From Demequina sp. NBRC 110051 (lineage in GTDB: Bacteria > Actinomycetota > Actinomycetes > Actinomycetales > Demequinaceae), in NCBI RefSeq assembly GCF_002090055.1, contig NZ_BBRH01000019.1, positions 1 to 64,000 on the forward strand: DNA of 64,000 nt. Direction: 5' to 3'. Shown here piece by piece: positions 18,988 through 29,065 of the stretch. Numbering within the stretch: position 1 is the stretch's first letter; each line of letters opens with the position of its first letter. Made by a program: the position numbers and the translations under genes. The notes below the pieces were generated by a model. It ran no database searches. It had not been told where the DNA came from and was given only the letters and a program-made list of their open reading frames with translations.

Positions 18988-19445
18988 GCAGCCTCGAACA
19001 GATGTACCAGCAGGTCATCATGGACCACGCCCGCGCCGGCCACGGTCGCGGATTGAAGGACCCCGGCCTCATCCACGTGGGTGAGTCGCACCAGGTCAAC
19101 ACCACGTGCGGCGACGAGATCACGCTGCGCGTGGGCCTCGACGGCGACACCGTCTCCTCGGTGTCGTGGGAGGGCCAGGGCTGCTCCATCTCGCAGGCCT
19201 CCGTGTCTGTGCTCAGCGAGCTGGTCGAGGGCGAGCCCCTCGCGACGGCCGAGGAGACCATGGAGGCCTTCCGCGAACTGATGCAGTCCAAGGGCGAACC
19301 GCTCGACGACGATCGCGAGGATCTGCTGGGCGACGCGACCGCCTTCGTCGGAGTGGGAAAGTACCCGGCGCGCATCAAGTGCGCCATGCTGGGATGGTCG
19401 GCGTTCAAGGACGCCGTTATCCGTGCAGGAAAGGATCAGGCATGA
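18984..19445 (+). CDS. sufU: SufU sulfur-transfer protein
   Basis: A 153-residue IscU-like SufU. Conserved cysteines at 42 (TTCGDE), 67 (GQGCSISQAS) and 133 (IKCAML) are in place; in SufU they bind zinc and accept sulfur from SufS. The extra segment between the second and third cysteines is typical of SufU rather than IscU. The ATG overlaps the sufS stop and the stop overlaps the next ATG. Confidence 0.94.
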   Translation: MSSLEQMYQQVIMDHARAGHGRGLKDPGLIHVGESHQVNTTCGDEITLRVGLDGDTVSSVSWEGQGCSISQASVSVLSELVEGEPLATAEETMEAFRELMQSKGEPLDDDREDLLGDATAFVGVGKYPARIKCAMLGWSAFKDAVIRAGKDQA

Positions 19446-19771
19446 CCACCGAAACAACGACCCCCGCGAACGCCGCGGATGTCGAGGAGGCGCTGCGTGA
19501 CGTCATCGATCCCGAGCTCGGGATCAACGTCGTCGACCTGGGCCTCGTCTACGGCGTGGCCCTGGACGAGAATCAGCACGCCGTCATCGACATGACCCTC
19601 ACCTCGGCGGCCTGCCCGCTGACCGACGTCATCGAGGACCAGGCCGGCCAGGTCCTCGACGGGATCGTCGACGGCTTCCGCATCAACTGGGTGTGGATGC
19701 CGCCGTGGGGCCCCGACAAGATCACCGACGACGGCCGCGAGCAGTTGCGAGCGCTCGGGTTCAACGTCTAA
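19442..19771 (+). CDS. DUF59/MIP18-family Fe-S maturation factor (SufT-like)
   Basis: A 109-residue protein of the MIP18/DUF59 family (LRDVIDPELGINVVDLGLVY, then LTSAACPLTD with the conserved cysteine, and WVWMPPWGPDKI). It starts at ATG 19442, overlapping sufU. Members assist Fe-S cluster assembly or delivery. It is the last gene of the operon; a strong terminator follows within 20 bases. Confidence 0.92.
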   Translation: MTTETTTPANAADVEEALRDVIDPELGINVVDLGLVYGVALDENQHAVIDMTLTSAACPLTDVIEDQAGQVLDGIVDGFRINWVWMPPWGPDKITDDGREQLRALGFNV

Positions 19772-19788
19772 CGACGCAAGACGCATAG

Positions 19789-19838
19789 AGGTGAGGGCCG
19801 ATGCCCTGGGTGACCACGGCATCGGCCCTCACCTTTTT
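19789..19838 (+). terminator. Terminator of the suf operon built from an inverted pair of the dispersed word
   Basis: A perfect 17-bp stem (19789-19805 with 19818-19834) with a 12-base loop, followed by TTTTT. The stem contains GGCCGATGCC on one arm and its complement on the other. Confidence 0.92.
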
Positions 19839-19903
19839 CTCGTTGCACGCCCGCCACTCGTGGCGCACATGAGGACACTTGCGCCAGGGGCGGGGTGGGG
19901 CAG

Positions 19904-21340
19904 CTAGAAGCCCAGCCGTCCCGTGGCGAGCGCCCAGACGCCGATCACGGCGCCGACGGTCACGGCGACGCACAGTGCCGCCTCGAGACGGGTGAACACC
20001 GCGAGCCCGCGCTCGCGCCTGGCGCGCACATACATGAGCGTGGCAGGCGCGTAGACGATGAGGGCGATCAGGACGTACTGCAGGCCCATCGCGTAGACCA
20101 GGTAACAGGTGTAGACGAACGCTCCCGCGGCGAGGGCGATCGCGCCGGCGCGGCTGCCGCCGCCGAGCGCCAGTTTCAGTGCGAAGGCCGCCGTGAGGAG
20201 GTAGGGCAGGATCGTAATGGCGCTCGTGAGCTCGAGCGAGAAGTCGAAGGCATCCTCGGAGAAGAACGCGAGGACGAGAAACACCTGGGTCAGGCCGGAC
20301 GTGGCCAGGAGCGCGCGGATCGGCACCCCCGCACGGTTCACCCGGGTCAGGGTGCGTGGAGCATCGTCACCCGTGGCCGCAGCGAACAGCACCTCGGCGC
20401 CCAGCAGCGTCCACGCGAGGTAGGCGCCCAGCACCGAGATCAGCAGGCCGATGCCCACCATCCAGCCGCCCCAGGGCCCCACGGCCGCCTCGATGACGCC
20501 CGCCGCCGAGGGCTGGCGGAGGCTCGCGAGCTCCTCGCGTGGCAGCACTCCGTAGGACAGCATGGTGACCGCGACGAAGAGTGCGAGAACGCCGAGGAAG
20601 CCGGTGACGGTGGCGCGCCCCACGTCCTCGCGGCGCCGCGCATAGCGCGAAAAAACGCTCGCGCCCTCGACTCCGAGGAAGACAAAGACGGTGACGAGCA
20701 TGGTGGCGCGCACCTCGTCGGCTAGCTCGCCCACCGAGTGCGTGGTCGAGGCCCACAGGTTGTCGGTGAAGGTCTCCCACGAGAAGCCCGCGAAGGCAAT
20801 GACGATGAGGAACAGTGCCAGTGGCACGAGCTTCGCGATGGTGGTGATGGTGTTGATCGCCGCGGCGGTGTCGATGCCGCGCGCGATCACCACGTGAAAG
20901 ATCCAGATGCCCGCCGATCCAAGCGCGAGGGCCACGAACGTGTCGCCCTCGCCGAGCGCTGGCATGACGGCGCCGAGCGTCGAGGAGATCAGCACCCAAT
21001 AGGTGACGTTGGCGATGCACGCGCCTGCCCAATAGCCGAACGCGGAGAAGAAGCCCACGTAAGGGCCGAACCCTGCCTTCGCGTAGGCGAAGATGCCCGA
21101 GTCCAGGTCGGGGCGCGCCTTGGACAGCCGCTCGAAGATGAGCGCCATCAGCAGCATGCCGCCGCCCGCGATGGCCCAGGCGATGAGGGCGCCGTAGACG
21201 CCCGTGGCCTCGGCGAAGGTGGACGGCAGCGAGAACACTCCCGCGCCCACCATGGAGCCCACGACCATCGCCACCAGCATGGGCAGCGACAGCAGGCGCG
21301 TGCGGCCCTCGGCAGGTGAGGCCGGCGCCGCGGAGGTCAT
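19904..21340 (-). CDS. APC-family amino-acid permease, ArcD-like
   Basis: A 478-residue membrane protein with about 12 hydrophobic helices. The N-terminal PMLVAMVVGSMVGAGVFSLP is the APC substrate-binding helix with its GAG break. Overall similarity is to basic amino acid/polyamine antiporters such as arginine-ornithine exchangers, but the substrate cannot be read from sequence. The start at ATG 21340 is 13 bases past the bioN-like stop, with a six-codon mini-ORF bridging the gap. The stop faces the suf terminator, which may serve both directions. Confidence 0.85.
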   Translation of the reverse strand: MTSAAPASPAEGRTRLLSLPMLVAMVVGSMVGAGVFSLPSTFAEATGVYGALIAWAIAGGGMLLMALIFERLSKARPDLDSGIFAYAKAGFGPYVGFFSAFGYWAGACIANVTYWVLISSTLGAVMPALGEGDTFVALALGSAGIWIFHVVIARGIDTAAAINTITTIAKLVPLALFLIVIAFAGFSWETFTDNLWASTTHSVGELADEVRATMLVTVFVFLGVEGASVFSRYARRREDVGRATVTGFLGVLALFVAVTMLSYGVLPREELASLRQPSAAGVIEAAVGPWGGWMVGIGLLISVLGAYLAWTLLGAEVLFAAATGDDAPRTLTRVNRAGVPIRALLATSGLTQVFLVLAFFSEDAFDFSLELTSAITILPYLLTAAFALKLALGGGSRAGAIALAAGAFVYTCYLVYAMGLQYVLIALIVYAPATLMYVRARRERGLAVFTRLEAALCVAVTVGAVIGVWALATGRLGF

Positions 21341-21357
21341 GATGCCGCCGAGGTCAT
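21337..21357 (-). other. Six-codon mini-ORF bridging bioN and the permease gene
   Basis: On the minus strand an ATG at 21357 overlaps the bioN-like stop as ATGA and runs for six codons (MTSAAS) to a TGA that overlaps the permease ATG, again as ATGA. A 13-bp sequence (copies 21333-21345 and 21350-21362) is duplicated here, so the mini-ORF looks like a duplicated permease start. It could couple translation across the junction; this is inference. Confidence 0.4.
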
Positions 21358-22049
21358 GATGCGGCCCTGTCGCGCCGGCGCGAGCGGCGTCCCGAGCGCT
21401 TCGCGGTGCCCGGCGCCGTCTCAGGCTCAGCGTCGACCTGGTCGCCCTCCTCGCCAATGCCGCGGGCATGAATGGCCTGGCCGAGGTCGAGCGCGAAGCC
21501 CACGGTGCGGGTGGTTGTGGGGTACACGATCGCGCGGATGTTGCGGTCGAACCCGCGTGCGCGGGCGGCCTGGCGCGACTCGAGGTAGATTTCGGCCACC
21601 TCGGGAAGGGCGCGCAGCATCATCGCGAACATGAGGCCCAGCGTCTCGGGCGGCAGGACCGCGCGCAGCGGACGGGCCATGACCGAGACGAAATCGAGCA
21701 TCGCCGTCATGGACGTGGATGCCGCGACGGCCAGCGCGAGCGCGACCACCGCCACGAGGTCCGCCGTGACGTCCACGGCACGCCACCAGTCGCCGCGCCA
21801 CAGGTGGATGGACGCCGTGAGCGCCGCGACCACGAGCGTGCCCGCCATCGCGATCACGGTGGTGCGCGCGGGTGGCTGGGTTGATGCCAACAGGAGCAGG
21901 CACGCGGCCATGATGCCGAGCGAGCTGATGGGGTCGTCGAGCATGATCACCGCGACCGTCGCCGCGAGCAGCAGCGCCACCTTGAACCACGCGGGAGTGT
22001 GGTGCAGGGGGGTCTCGCGCGCCCGGTACAGGCCGGTGGGGGTGATCAC
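21354..22049 (-). CDS. bioN: ECF transporter T component (BioN-like)
   Basis: A 231-residue membrane protein with about five hydrophobic segments and the two Ala-Arg-Gly coupling motifs of EcfT proteins (RQAARARGF and IHARGIG). It is the transmembrane coupling subunit joining BioM ATPases to the BioY substrate subunit. The GTG start at 22049 overlaps the bioM stop. The C-terminal 30 residues are charged and Arg-rich. Placement after bioY and bioM supports biotin transport. Confidence 0.88.
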   Translation of the reverse strand: MITPTGLYRARETPLHHTPAWFKVALLLAATVAVIMLDDPISSLGIMAACLLLLASTQPPARTTVIAMAGTLVVAALTASIHLWRGDWWRAVDVTADLVAVVALALAVAASTSMTAMLDFVSVMARPLRAVLPPETLGLMFAMMLRALPEVAEIYLESRQAARARGFDRNIRAIVYPTTTRTVGFALDLGQAIHARGIGEEGDQVDAEPETAPGTAKRSGRRSRRRDRAAS

Positions 22050-22753
22050 GGTGAGGGCGTCCGCGTGGTGCGACCGAACATGAGGTCGCGATAGAAGCGC
22101 ACGGCCTCCGTGGGGTCGCCGTCGAAGGCGACCGAGCCGTCGTCGATGACGATGGTGCGTTCGGCACGCGCGGCCGAGTCCAGGTCGTGGGTCACCTCGA
22201 TGAGCTGCACGGGAAGCGAGCGCAGCAGCGCGCCCACGTGCGCGCGCCAGCGCAGATCGAGCAGAGTCGTGGGCTCGTCCGCGACGAGGATCGACGGGGT
22301 CACGGCGAGCACGCCGGCGAGCGCGAGCAGCTGGCGCTGGCCTCCGGAGAGCGACCCGACCGCGACGTCCGCGCGGTCGCCCAGGCCCATCTCGTCGAGC
22401 GCGTCGAGCGCCGCGCGGGTGCGCTCGTCCTTGTTCTTGATGGTGCGTCGCAGCGACAGCATGACGTCCTCGACGCCCGTGGGCATGATCAGCTGTGCGG
22501 ACGGGTCGGTGAAAAGAAAGCCCACCTTGCGGCGCACCTGGGGACCCTTGCGGGCCACATCCAGGCCATCGACCTCGACCGATCCCGTGGTCGCCGGGAT
22601 GAGGCCGTTGATCATCCTCACCAGCGTCGACTTGCCGCCGCCGTTCGCACCGATGACGGAGATGCGCCGCTCGGTGAGTGTCAGCGAGGTGGGCTTCAGG
22701 ATCGTCACACCCGTATCGGGCGCGGTGACGCCCGCGTCCTTGAACTCGATCAT
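22046..22753 (-). CDS. bioM: ECF transporter ATPase (BioM-like)
   Basis: A 235-residue ABC ATPase. Walker A is GANGGGKST (about residues 33-41), the signature SLSGGQRQLLAL and Walker B ILVADEPTTLLD; the H-loop is EVTHDLD. The start is ATG 22753 (MIEFKDAGV), 10 bases after the bioY stop; the longer open frame belongs to the wrong frame of bioY. It powers biotin uptake with BioN and BioY. Confidence 0.9.
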   Translation of the reverse strand: MIEFKDAGVTAPDTGVTILKPTSLTLTERRISVIGANGGGKSTLVRMINGLIPATTGSVEVDGLDVARKGPQVRRKVGFLFTDPSAQLIMPTGVEDVMLSLRRTIKNKDERTRAALDALDEMGLGDRADVAVGSLSGGQRQLLALAGVLAVTPSILVADEPTTLLDLRWRAHVGALLRSLPVQLIEVTHDLDSAARAERTIVIDDGSVAFDGDPTEAVRFYRDLMFGRTTRTPSP

Positions 22754-22763
22754 GGGGTCAAGG

Positions 22764-23378
22764 CTATGCGGTGGCGCGCGCCTTCCGAGAATCGGGGGCC
22801 GATGCCGCGGGCCGGGCGGGCGGCAACAGGCGAGGGTAGGCGCGGTGAATGACCGCGGCGACACCGGCGGCGATCGCGACCTTGACGACGTCGCCGACCA
22901 TGAAGGGTGCCATGGCGACCGTGGCATCGGCCAGGCTCAGGCCCGTACGCACGGACAGCCACGGGATGCCGACCGCGTACGTTACGGGGATCGACGCGAG
23001 CCCCGCGAGCAGCAGGGTCGGGTATCCGAGCCGGCCCCGTCGGCGCGCCGCCATCGTAAGCGCGCCGACGAGACCCGCGGCCGGGATGAATCCCAGCAGG
23101 AAGCCGCCCGTGGGGCCCGCGAGGACTCCCAGGCCGGCGGACAAGTTGGCGAAGACCGGGGCACCCGCGAAACCCACCAGGATGTACAGCACCACCGCGG
23201 CCATGCCGCGCCAGGGACCCAGGCACAGCCCCGCGAGCACGACGGCCAACGTCTGCAGGGAGAACGGCACGCCGAACGCGAGCGTGATTTCGGGCACCAG
23301 GGTGGACGCCGCAATGAAGGCTGCGAACACGGCGATCAGGGCGATATTCGCGCCGGACAGAGCCTCACGAGGGGACAC
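22764..23378 (-). CDS. bioY: Biotin transporter substrate-binding subunit BioY
   Basis: A 204-residue integral membrane S component with about six helices. Family features include FGVPFSLQTLAVVLAGLCLG and the GPTGGFLLGF segment. The GTG at 23378 is preceded by a good aggaga site. First gene of a minus-strand operon bioY-bioM-bioN-permease, so the permease is transcribed with biotin uptake. Confidence 0.93.
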   Translation of the reverse strand: MSPREALSGANIALIAVFAAFIAASTLVPEITLAFGVPFSLQTLAVVLAGLCLGPWRGMAAVVLYILVGFAGAPVFANLSAGLGVLAGPTGGFLLGFIPAAGLVGALTMAARRRGRLGYPTLLLAGLASIPVTYAVGIPWLSVRTGLSLADATVAMAPFMVGDVVKVAIAAGVAAVIHRAYPRLLPPARPAASAPDSRKARATA

Positions 23379-23430
23379 GGTTCTCCTGGGGGGATTGTGC
23401 TGGATAATGGGTGGGCGCCCAACCTACCCA
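23379..23430 (-). promoter_or_regulatory. bioY promoter with palindrome
   Basis: Read on the minus strand, CATTAT lies about 25 bases before the GTG start and an aggaga ribosome site follows. Just upstream, TGGGCGCCCA (23412-23421) is a perfect 10-bp palindrome inside a longer imperfect dyad (23408-23430, ends TGGGT/ACCCA). It could bind a biotin regulator; no known BirA or BioQ consensus is evident. Confidence 0.35.
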
Positions 23431-23436
23431 GGCCGG

Positions 23437-23450
23437 CCACGGCATCGGCC
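23437..23450 (-). repeat. Dispersed 14-bp word, intergenic copy
   Basis: Exact CCACGGCATCGGCC between the divergent bioY and ABC-F genes. One of 13 exact copies seen in the window. Confidence 0.8.
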
Positions 23451-23520
23451 GCCGCCACGGTACGGGCGCGCTTTGTTGTATAGATCCCACTGTTTTCCCT
23501 AGCTGGAGGCCAGATCCTTC

Positions 23521-25119
<1,599 letters not shown>

Positions 25120-25131
25120 GGCGGCGCCGGG

Positions 25132-25962
25132 CTAGAGCGCGTCCTCGATCTCCTCGTCGCTGAGCTCCGCGCGGCGCCCGCGGCCACTGCGGCGCGGCTC
25201 GCGGGGGGCCCGCGCCGCGGCTGGCTCGGTCGTGTCACCCTCCACCTCAGCGTCCCGGCGTAGCAGCAGCACCGCGCCGATGGGCGCGAGCGCCGCGAAG
25301 ATCCACCACTGCACGGCGTAGGACAGGTGCGGGCCGGTGGAGATGTCTGGCAGCGGCACCTGCGCGCCCGCGAGGGTTTCGGCACACGACCCCCCGTCGC
25401 ACGCCTCGCGAATCATCAGATAGCCAGGCACCATCTCGCCTGCGGGCTGTTCCAGCTGCGACGGCGTGATGCGCGACACGGAGGATGTGGCCTCCTTGCC
25501 GTCGTCCTCCTCCCACGCGCGGACGATTCCGGTCACCGTGACCTCGCCGTCGGGATAGGTGGGCAGCTCGGGGTCTTCGTTGGGGCCCGGCTGCTCGATC
25601 CACCCGGCAGATACCAGCACGGAACGCCCGTCGTCGGTGTCGAGCCACGCAAGAAACTGCCACGCAGCGGTCGAGTCGATGGGACGGCCCCGAAGGATCG
25701 TGGTGGTGTCCTGCTCGAAGGTTCCGGTCACGGTGACGGTGCGCCACTCGGCGTCGTCGGGAAGCACGTCGGACCCGGGAGGGATGACCTCATCGAGGTC
25801 CGCCACGGGAGCCTCGGCGGCGGCGTCATAGGCGGCCACGGCATCGGCCTTGAACTGGTGACGGTGCAGCTGCCAGAAGCCCAGCATGATCGCGACGGCG
25901 CTCACCGCGAGCGCGACGAGCATCGTCAGCGCGATGCGGGCGAGCGAGGGGCGGCGGGGCAC
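25132..25962 (-). CDS. SURF1-family cytochrome oxidase assembly protein
   Basis: A 276-residue membrane protein with an N-terminal helix (ALTMLVALAVSAVAIMLGFW) immediately followed by the SURF1 signature GFWQLHRHQFK, and a C-terminal helix (YAVQWWIFAALAPIGAVLLL). The middle contains the family segments VTVTGTFEQD and VLVSAGWI. The C-terminal 40 residues are charged. SURF1 helps insert heme A into cytochrome aa3 oxidase, consistent with ctaA in the same window. I chose GTG 25962, 6 bases after a TACCAT -10; GTG 25989 would add nine non-conserved residues. Confidence 0.9.
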   Translation of the reverse strand: MPRRPSLARIALTMLVALAVSAVAIMLGFWQLHRHQFKADAVAAYDAAAEAPVADLDEVIPPGSDVLPDDAEWRTVTVTGTFEQDTTTILRGRPIDSTAAWQFLAWLDTDDGRSVLVSAGWIEQPGPNEDPELPTYPDGEVTVTGIVRAWEEDDGKEATSSVSRITPSQLEQPAGEMVPGYLMIREACDGGSCAETLAGAQVPLPDISTGPHLSYAVQWWIFAALAPIGAVLLLRRDAEVEGDTTEPAAARAPREPRRSGRGRRAELSDEEIEDAL

Positions 25963-26015
25963 CCCCCGATGGTAGTCGCGCGGCCGCACGGCGCCGGTCC
26001 ACTACCGTGGCACCC
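25963..26015. promoter_or_regulatory. Divergent leaderless promoters of SURF1 and fabG
   Basis: On the minus strand TACCAT (25969-25974) is 6 bases before the SURF1 GTG. On the plus strand TACCGT (26003-26008) is 7 bases before the fabG ATG. Both spacings predict transcripts without a 5' leader. Confidence 0.55.
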
Positions 26016-26720
26016 ATGACACGACATGTTCTTGTGACGGGAGCCAACCGCGGCATCGGCCGCTCGATCGCGACGGCCTTCGTGGCCGCCGGCTACACCG
26101 TCAGCTCGATCCACCGCAGCGGCAACCTCCCCGAGGGCGTCCACTCCGCGATCGCCGACATCACCGACACGGACGCCGTCAACGCCGCGTTTGACGCGCT
26201 CGAGGCCGAGCACGGTCGCGTGGAGATCCTCGTCGCCAACGCGGGCATTACCAAGGACGGGCTGCTGATGCGCATGTCCGACGAGGACTTCGAGACGGTC
26301 CTCGACGTGAACCTCGCCGGCACGTTCCGCTGCGTGCGACGCGCCACGAACTCGATGCTGCGCCAGCGGTTCGGCCGCATCATCCTCGTGGGCTCCGTGG
26401 TGGGCCTCATGGGCAACCCCGGCCAGGTCAACTACTCCTCGTCGAAGTCCGCGCTCGTGGGCATGGCGCGCTCGATCACCCGGGAGGTGGGCGGGCGCGG
26501 CATCACCGCGAACGTCATCGCGCCCGGCTTTATCACCACCGACATGACCGATGAGCTGCCCGAGGACGTCAAGAAGCAGTACGAGGCGTCGATCCCCGCC
26601 AAGCGCTTCGGCGCCGCGGAGGAGGTCGCCGCCGCGGCCGTCTACCTCGCGTCCGACGCCGCCGGCTACGTCTCTGGCGCCGTCCTTCCCGTCGACGGCG
26701 GCCTGGGGATGGGTCACTAA
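26016..26720 (+). CDS. fabG: 3-oxoacyl-ACP reductase FabG
   Basis: A 234-residue short-chain dehydrogenase reducing beta-ketoacyl-ACP with NADPH in FAS II. The cofactor motif is TGANRGIG, the NAG is in VANAGI, the catalytic Ser is in LVGSVVG and Tyr/Lys in YSSSKSAL. The start is ATG 26016, at leaderless spacing from TACCGT; a GTG three codons upstream overlaps that -10. The gene is separated from fabI by the convergent uracil permease gene, unlike the adjacent mabA-inhA of mycobacteria. Confidence 0.94.
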   Translation: MTRHVLVTGANRGIGRSIATAFVAAGYTVSSIHRSGNLPEGVHSAIADITDTDAVNAAFDALEAEHGRVEILVANAGITKDGLLMRMSDEDFETVLDVNLAGTFRCVRRATNSMLRQRFGRIILVGSVVGLMGNPGQVNYSSSKSALVGMARSITREVGGRGITANVIAPGFITTDMTDELPEDVKKQYEASIPAKRFGAAEEVAAAAVYLASDAAGYVSGAVLPVDGGLGMGH

Positions 26721-26725
26721 CAGGC

Positions 26726-26739
26726 GGCCGATGCCGTGG
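26726..26739 (+). repeat. Dispersed 14-bp word, intergenic copy
   Basis: Exact GGCCGATGCCGTGG five bases after the fabG stop and before the convergent terminator. Confidence 0.8.
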
Positions 26740-26782
26740 CGCGGTCGGCGTCCCGGCTCACGCCTCGCTCACTAGACACAGC

Positions 26783-26820
26783 GTCAGGGCCCCGGAACCT
26801 CACGGTTCCGGGGCCCTGAC
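26783..26820. terminator. Bidirectional terminator between fabG and uraA
   Basis: A perfect 17-bp stem (26783-26799 with 26804-26820) with a TCAC tetraloop, followed by tcttt. It sits between convergent genes. Confidence 0.88.
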
Positions 26821-26836
26821 TCTTTGCTAGGTGACG

Positions 26837-28153
26837 TCAGTCGCGCGCAGTGCCCTGCTCGTCGCCCTCGACGTAGGCGGGGGAGGCGACCGGGTTGGCG
26901 GCGTCGCGCCAGCGCGTGATGGCGGCCATCAGGTGATAGGCGATGAGGGCGGCGGCGGTGCCGAGGATGATGCCCTCGAACTGGAGGTCACCCACCTGCC
27001 AGGTGTAGTTCGCGGCGCCGATGATGAGCGCCACGCCGGCGGGGATGAGGTTCACGGGGTTACCGAAGTCGACCTTGCCCTGGCCCCAGATTCGCGCGCC
27101 GAGCACGGCGATCATGCCGAAGAGCACGGTGGACAGGCCGCCCAGCACGCCCGCGGGGGTCGCGGCGATGAGCGCGCCGACCTTGGGCGACAGGCTCAGC
27201 AGCAGGGCGAACAAGCCCGCGCACCAGTAGGCGGCGGTCGAATACACGCGCGTGGCGGCCATGACGCCGATGTTCTCGGCATACGTGGTGGTGCCCGAGC
27301 CTCCGCCCAGCCCGGCGACGGTGGTGGCGACGCCGTCGGCGAGCAGCGCGCGGCCCGTGATGGGGTCGAGGTCCTCGCCGGTCATGGCGGACACGGACTT
27401 CACGTGGCCGATGTTCTCCGCGATGAGCACGAAGATGACCGGGAGGAACATCAGCATGACGGATGGGTCGAAGGTGGGGGTGGCGAAGTCCGGCAGGCCG
27501 ATCCAGGCGGCGTCCTTCACGGCGGTGAGGTCGTACTCGCCGTTCAGCGCCGCGACGATGCAGCCCACGACGGTGCCCAGCAGGATCGACAGGCGCCCCA
27601 GGATGCCGCGGAACAGCACGGTGATGAGGATGACCGCAAGCGCGGAGACCAGTGCGGTGCCGAGCGACGCCTCGACCATGCCCCACGCCGCGGGCGCGAG
27701 GTTCAGGCCGATGAGCATGACGATGGCGCCCGTGACCACCGGGGGCATGGTCACCTCGATCCAGCGCGTGCCCGCGAAGTGAACGACGACGCCCACGAGA
27801 GCGAGCAGTAGTCCCGTGGCCACGAGCCCGCCCAGCGCCGCTGACTCGCCGCCCGAGGCGACGGCCGCCGTGATGGGCGCGATGAAAGCGAAGGACGATC
27901 CCACGTACGACGGCAGCCGGTTGCCCGTGATCAGCAGGAACAGCATGGTGCCGACGGCGGAGAAGAAGATGGTGGTGCTCGGCGGGAAGCCGGTCAGCAA
28001 CGGCACCACAAAGGTCGAGCCGAACATCGCGAGCACGTGCTGGGCTCCGAGGCCGATGGTGCGCGGCCAGGTGAGTCGCTCACGTGGGGTGACCACGGCA
28101 TCGGCCGCAATCGCACGGCCGTCGCCGTGAAGTGTCCAGGACATGAGTGCCAT
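26837..28153 (-). CDS. uraA: Uracil/xanthine permease (NCS2 family), UraA-like
   Basis: A 438-residue membrane transporter with about 14 hydrophobic segments. NCS2 markers include LGAQHVLAMFGSTFVVPLL near the N-terminus and the GGSGTTTYAENIGVMAATRV segment. Likely a proton-coupled uracil importer. The start is ATG 28153, 7 bases after a strong aaggaga; the longer open frame has no ribosome site. A TAGATT -10 (28208-28213, minus) would give a leader of about 48 bases. No PyrR-type attenuator is evident. Confidence 0.9.
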   Translation of the reverse strand: MALMSWTLHGDGRAIAADAVVTPRERLTWPRTIGLGAQHVLAMFGSTFVVPLLTGFPPSTTIFFSAVGTMLFLLITGNRLPSYVGSSFAFIAPITAAVASGGESAALGGLVATGLLLALVGVVVHFAGTRWIEVTMPPVVTGAIVMLIGLNLAPAAWGMVEASLGTALVSALAVILITVLFRGILGRLSILLGTVVGCIVAALNGEYDLTAVKDAAWIGLPDFATPTFDPSVMLMFLPVIFVLIAENIGHVKSVSAMTGEDLDPITGRALLADGVATTVAGLGGGSGTTTYAENIGVMAATRVYSTAAYWCAGLFALLLSLSPKVGALIAATPAGVLGGLSTVLFGMIAVLGARIWGQGKVDFGNPVNLIPAGVALIIGAANYTWQVGDLQFEGIILGTAAALIAYHLMAAITRWRDAANPVASPAYVEGDEQGTARD

Positions 28154-28207
28154 TCGTCTGTCTCCTTGAGGCAGTGTCTCCCGGCGCACCGCGCGCCCCC
28201 GGCGCAC

Positions 28208-28272
28208 AATCTACTGGCTCACCGGGGCGCGCCGTGGCCGCGCGGGCCGTCCGGTGCCGACGGCGCTAGGCT
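28208..28272. promoter_or_regulatory. Divergent promoters of uraA and fabI
   Basis: Minus-strand TAGATT (28208-28213) serves uraA and plus-strand TAGGCT (28267-28272) serves fabI. Both genes here have a short leader and a clear Shine-Dalgarno sequence, in contrast to the leaderless genes nearby. Confidence 0.45.
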
Positions 28273-28295
28273 CGTCACGGATAAGGAGAGACTTC

Positions 28296-29063
28296 ATGGG
28301 AATGCTTGATGGCAAGAACATCCTGGTGACGGGGGTGCTGACCGAGGGCTCGATCGCCTTCGAGGTCGCGCGACTGTGCCAGGAACAGGGTGCAACGGTG
28401 GTCCTCACGGGCGTGGGCCGTTCGCTCAAGATCACCCAGGCGATGGGACGTCGCCTGCCGGTCGAAGCTCCGGTCGTGGAGCTCGACGTCACCGACGCCG
28501 AGCATCTCGCGGCGCTCGCGGACAAGGTGCGCGAGCACGTCCCCCACCTGGACGGCGTGGTCCACTCGATCGGCTTCGCGCCTCAGTCCGTCATGGGCGG
28601 CAACTTCATGAGCGGCGAATGGGAGGACGTGTCCACCGCGGTGCACATCTCCTCGTATTCGCTCAAGGCCCTCGCGCAGGCGGCGCTGCCGCTGATGGTG
28701 AAGGGCTCGTCCATCGTCGGTCTTACCTTTGACGGCCGCTTCGCGTGGCCCGTGTACGACTGGATGGGCGTCGCGAAGGCGGCGATGGAGGCGGTCAACC
28801 GCTACCTCGCCCGCGACCTGGGCCAGCACGGCATCCGCGCCAACCTGGTCTCGGCCGGGCCCATCAAGACCACCGCCGCGAAGCACATCCCCGGCTTCGA
28901 GCAGATGGAGGGCGTGTGGGCGGACCGCGCGCCGCTGGGGTGGGACTCGTCGGCCACCGTGCCGACCGCCCGCACCGTCACCGCATTGCTATCCGACTGG
29001 TTCCCGGCCACCACGGGAGAGATGATCCACGTGGACGGTGGCGTCCACGCGATGGGACAGTGA
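28296..29063 (+). CDS. fabI: Enoyl-ACP reductase (NADH) FabI/InhA type
   Basis: A 255-residue member of the FabI/InhA branch of short-chain reductases, catalysing the last reduction in fatty acid elongation. It begins MGMLDGKNILVTGVLTEGSI, shows the catalytic Tyr-Lys pair in YDWMGVAKAAME and ends GGVHAMGQ. ATG 28296 lies 5 bases after aaggagag. The upstream TAGGCT fits a short leader. Confidence 0.95.
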   Translation: MGMLDGKNILVTGVLTEGSIAFEVARLCQEQGATVVLTGVGRSLKITQAMGRRLPVEAPVVELDVTDAEHLAALADKVREHVPHLDGVVHSIGFAPQSVMGGNFMSGEWEDVSTAVHISSYSLKALAQAALPLMVKGSSIVGLTFDGRFAWPVYDWMGVAKAAMEAVNRYLARDLGQHGIRANLVSAGPIKTTAAKHIPGFEQMEGVWADRAPLGWDSSATVPTARTVTALLSDWFPATTGEMIHVDGGVHAMGQ

Positions 29064-29065
29064 CT

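Noticed and set aside
19789..19838. Dispersed word as a REP/BIME element or IS remnant
   Set aside because: The shared unit is only 10-14 bp and also occurs within conserved codons of genes, unlike REP elements.
28154..28295. PyrR attenuator or riboswitch ahead of uraA
   Set aside because: The leader is only about 48 bases with no terminator-antiterminator pair.
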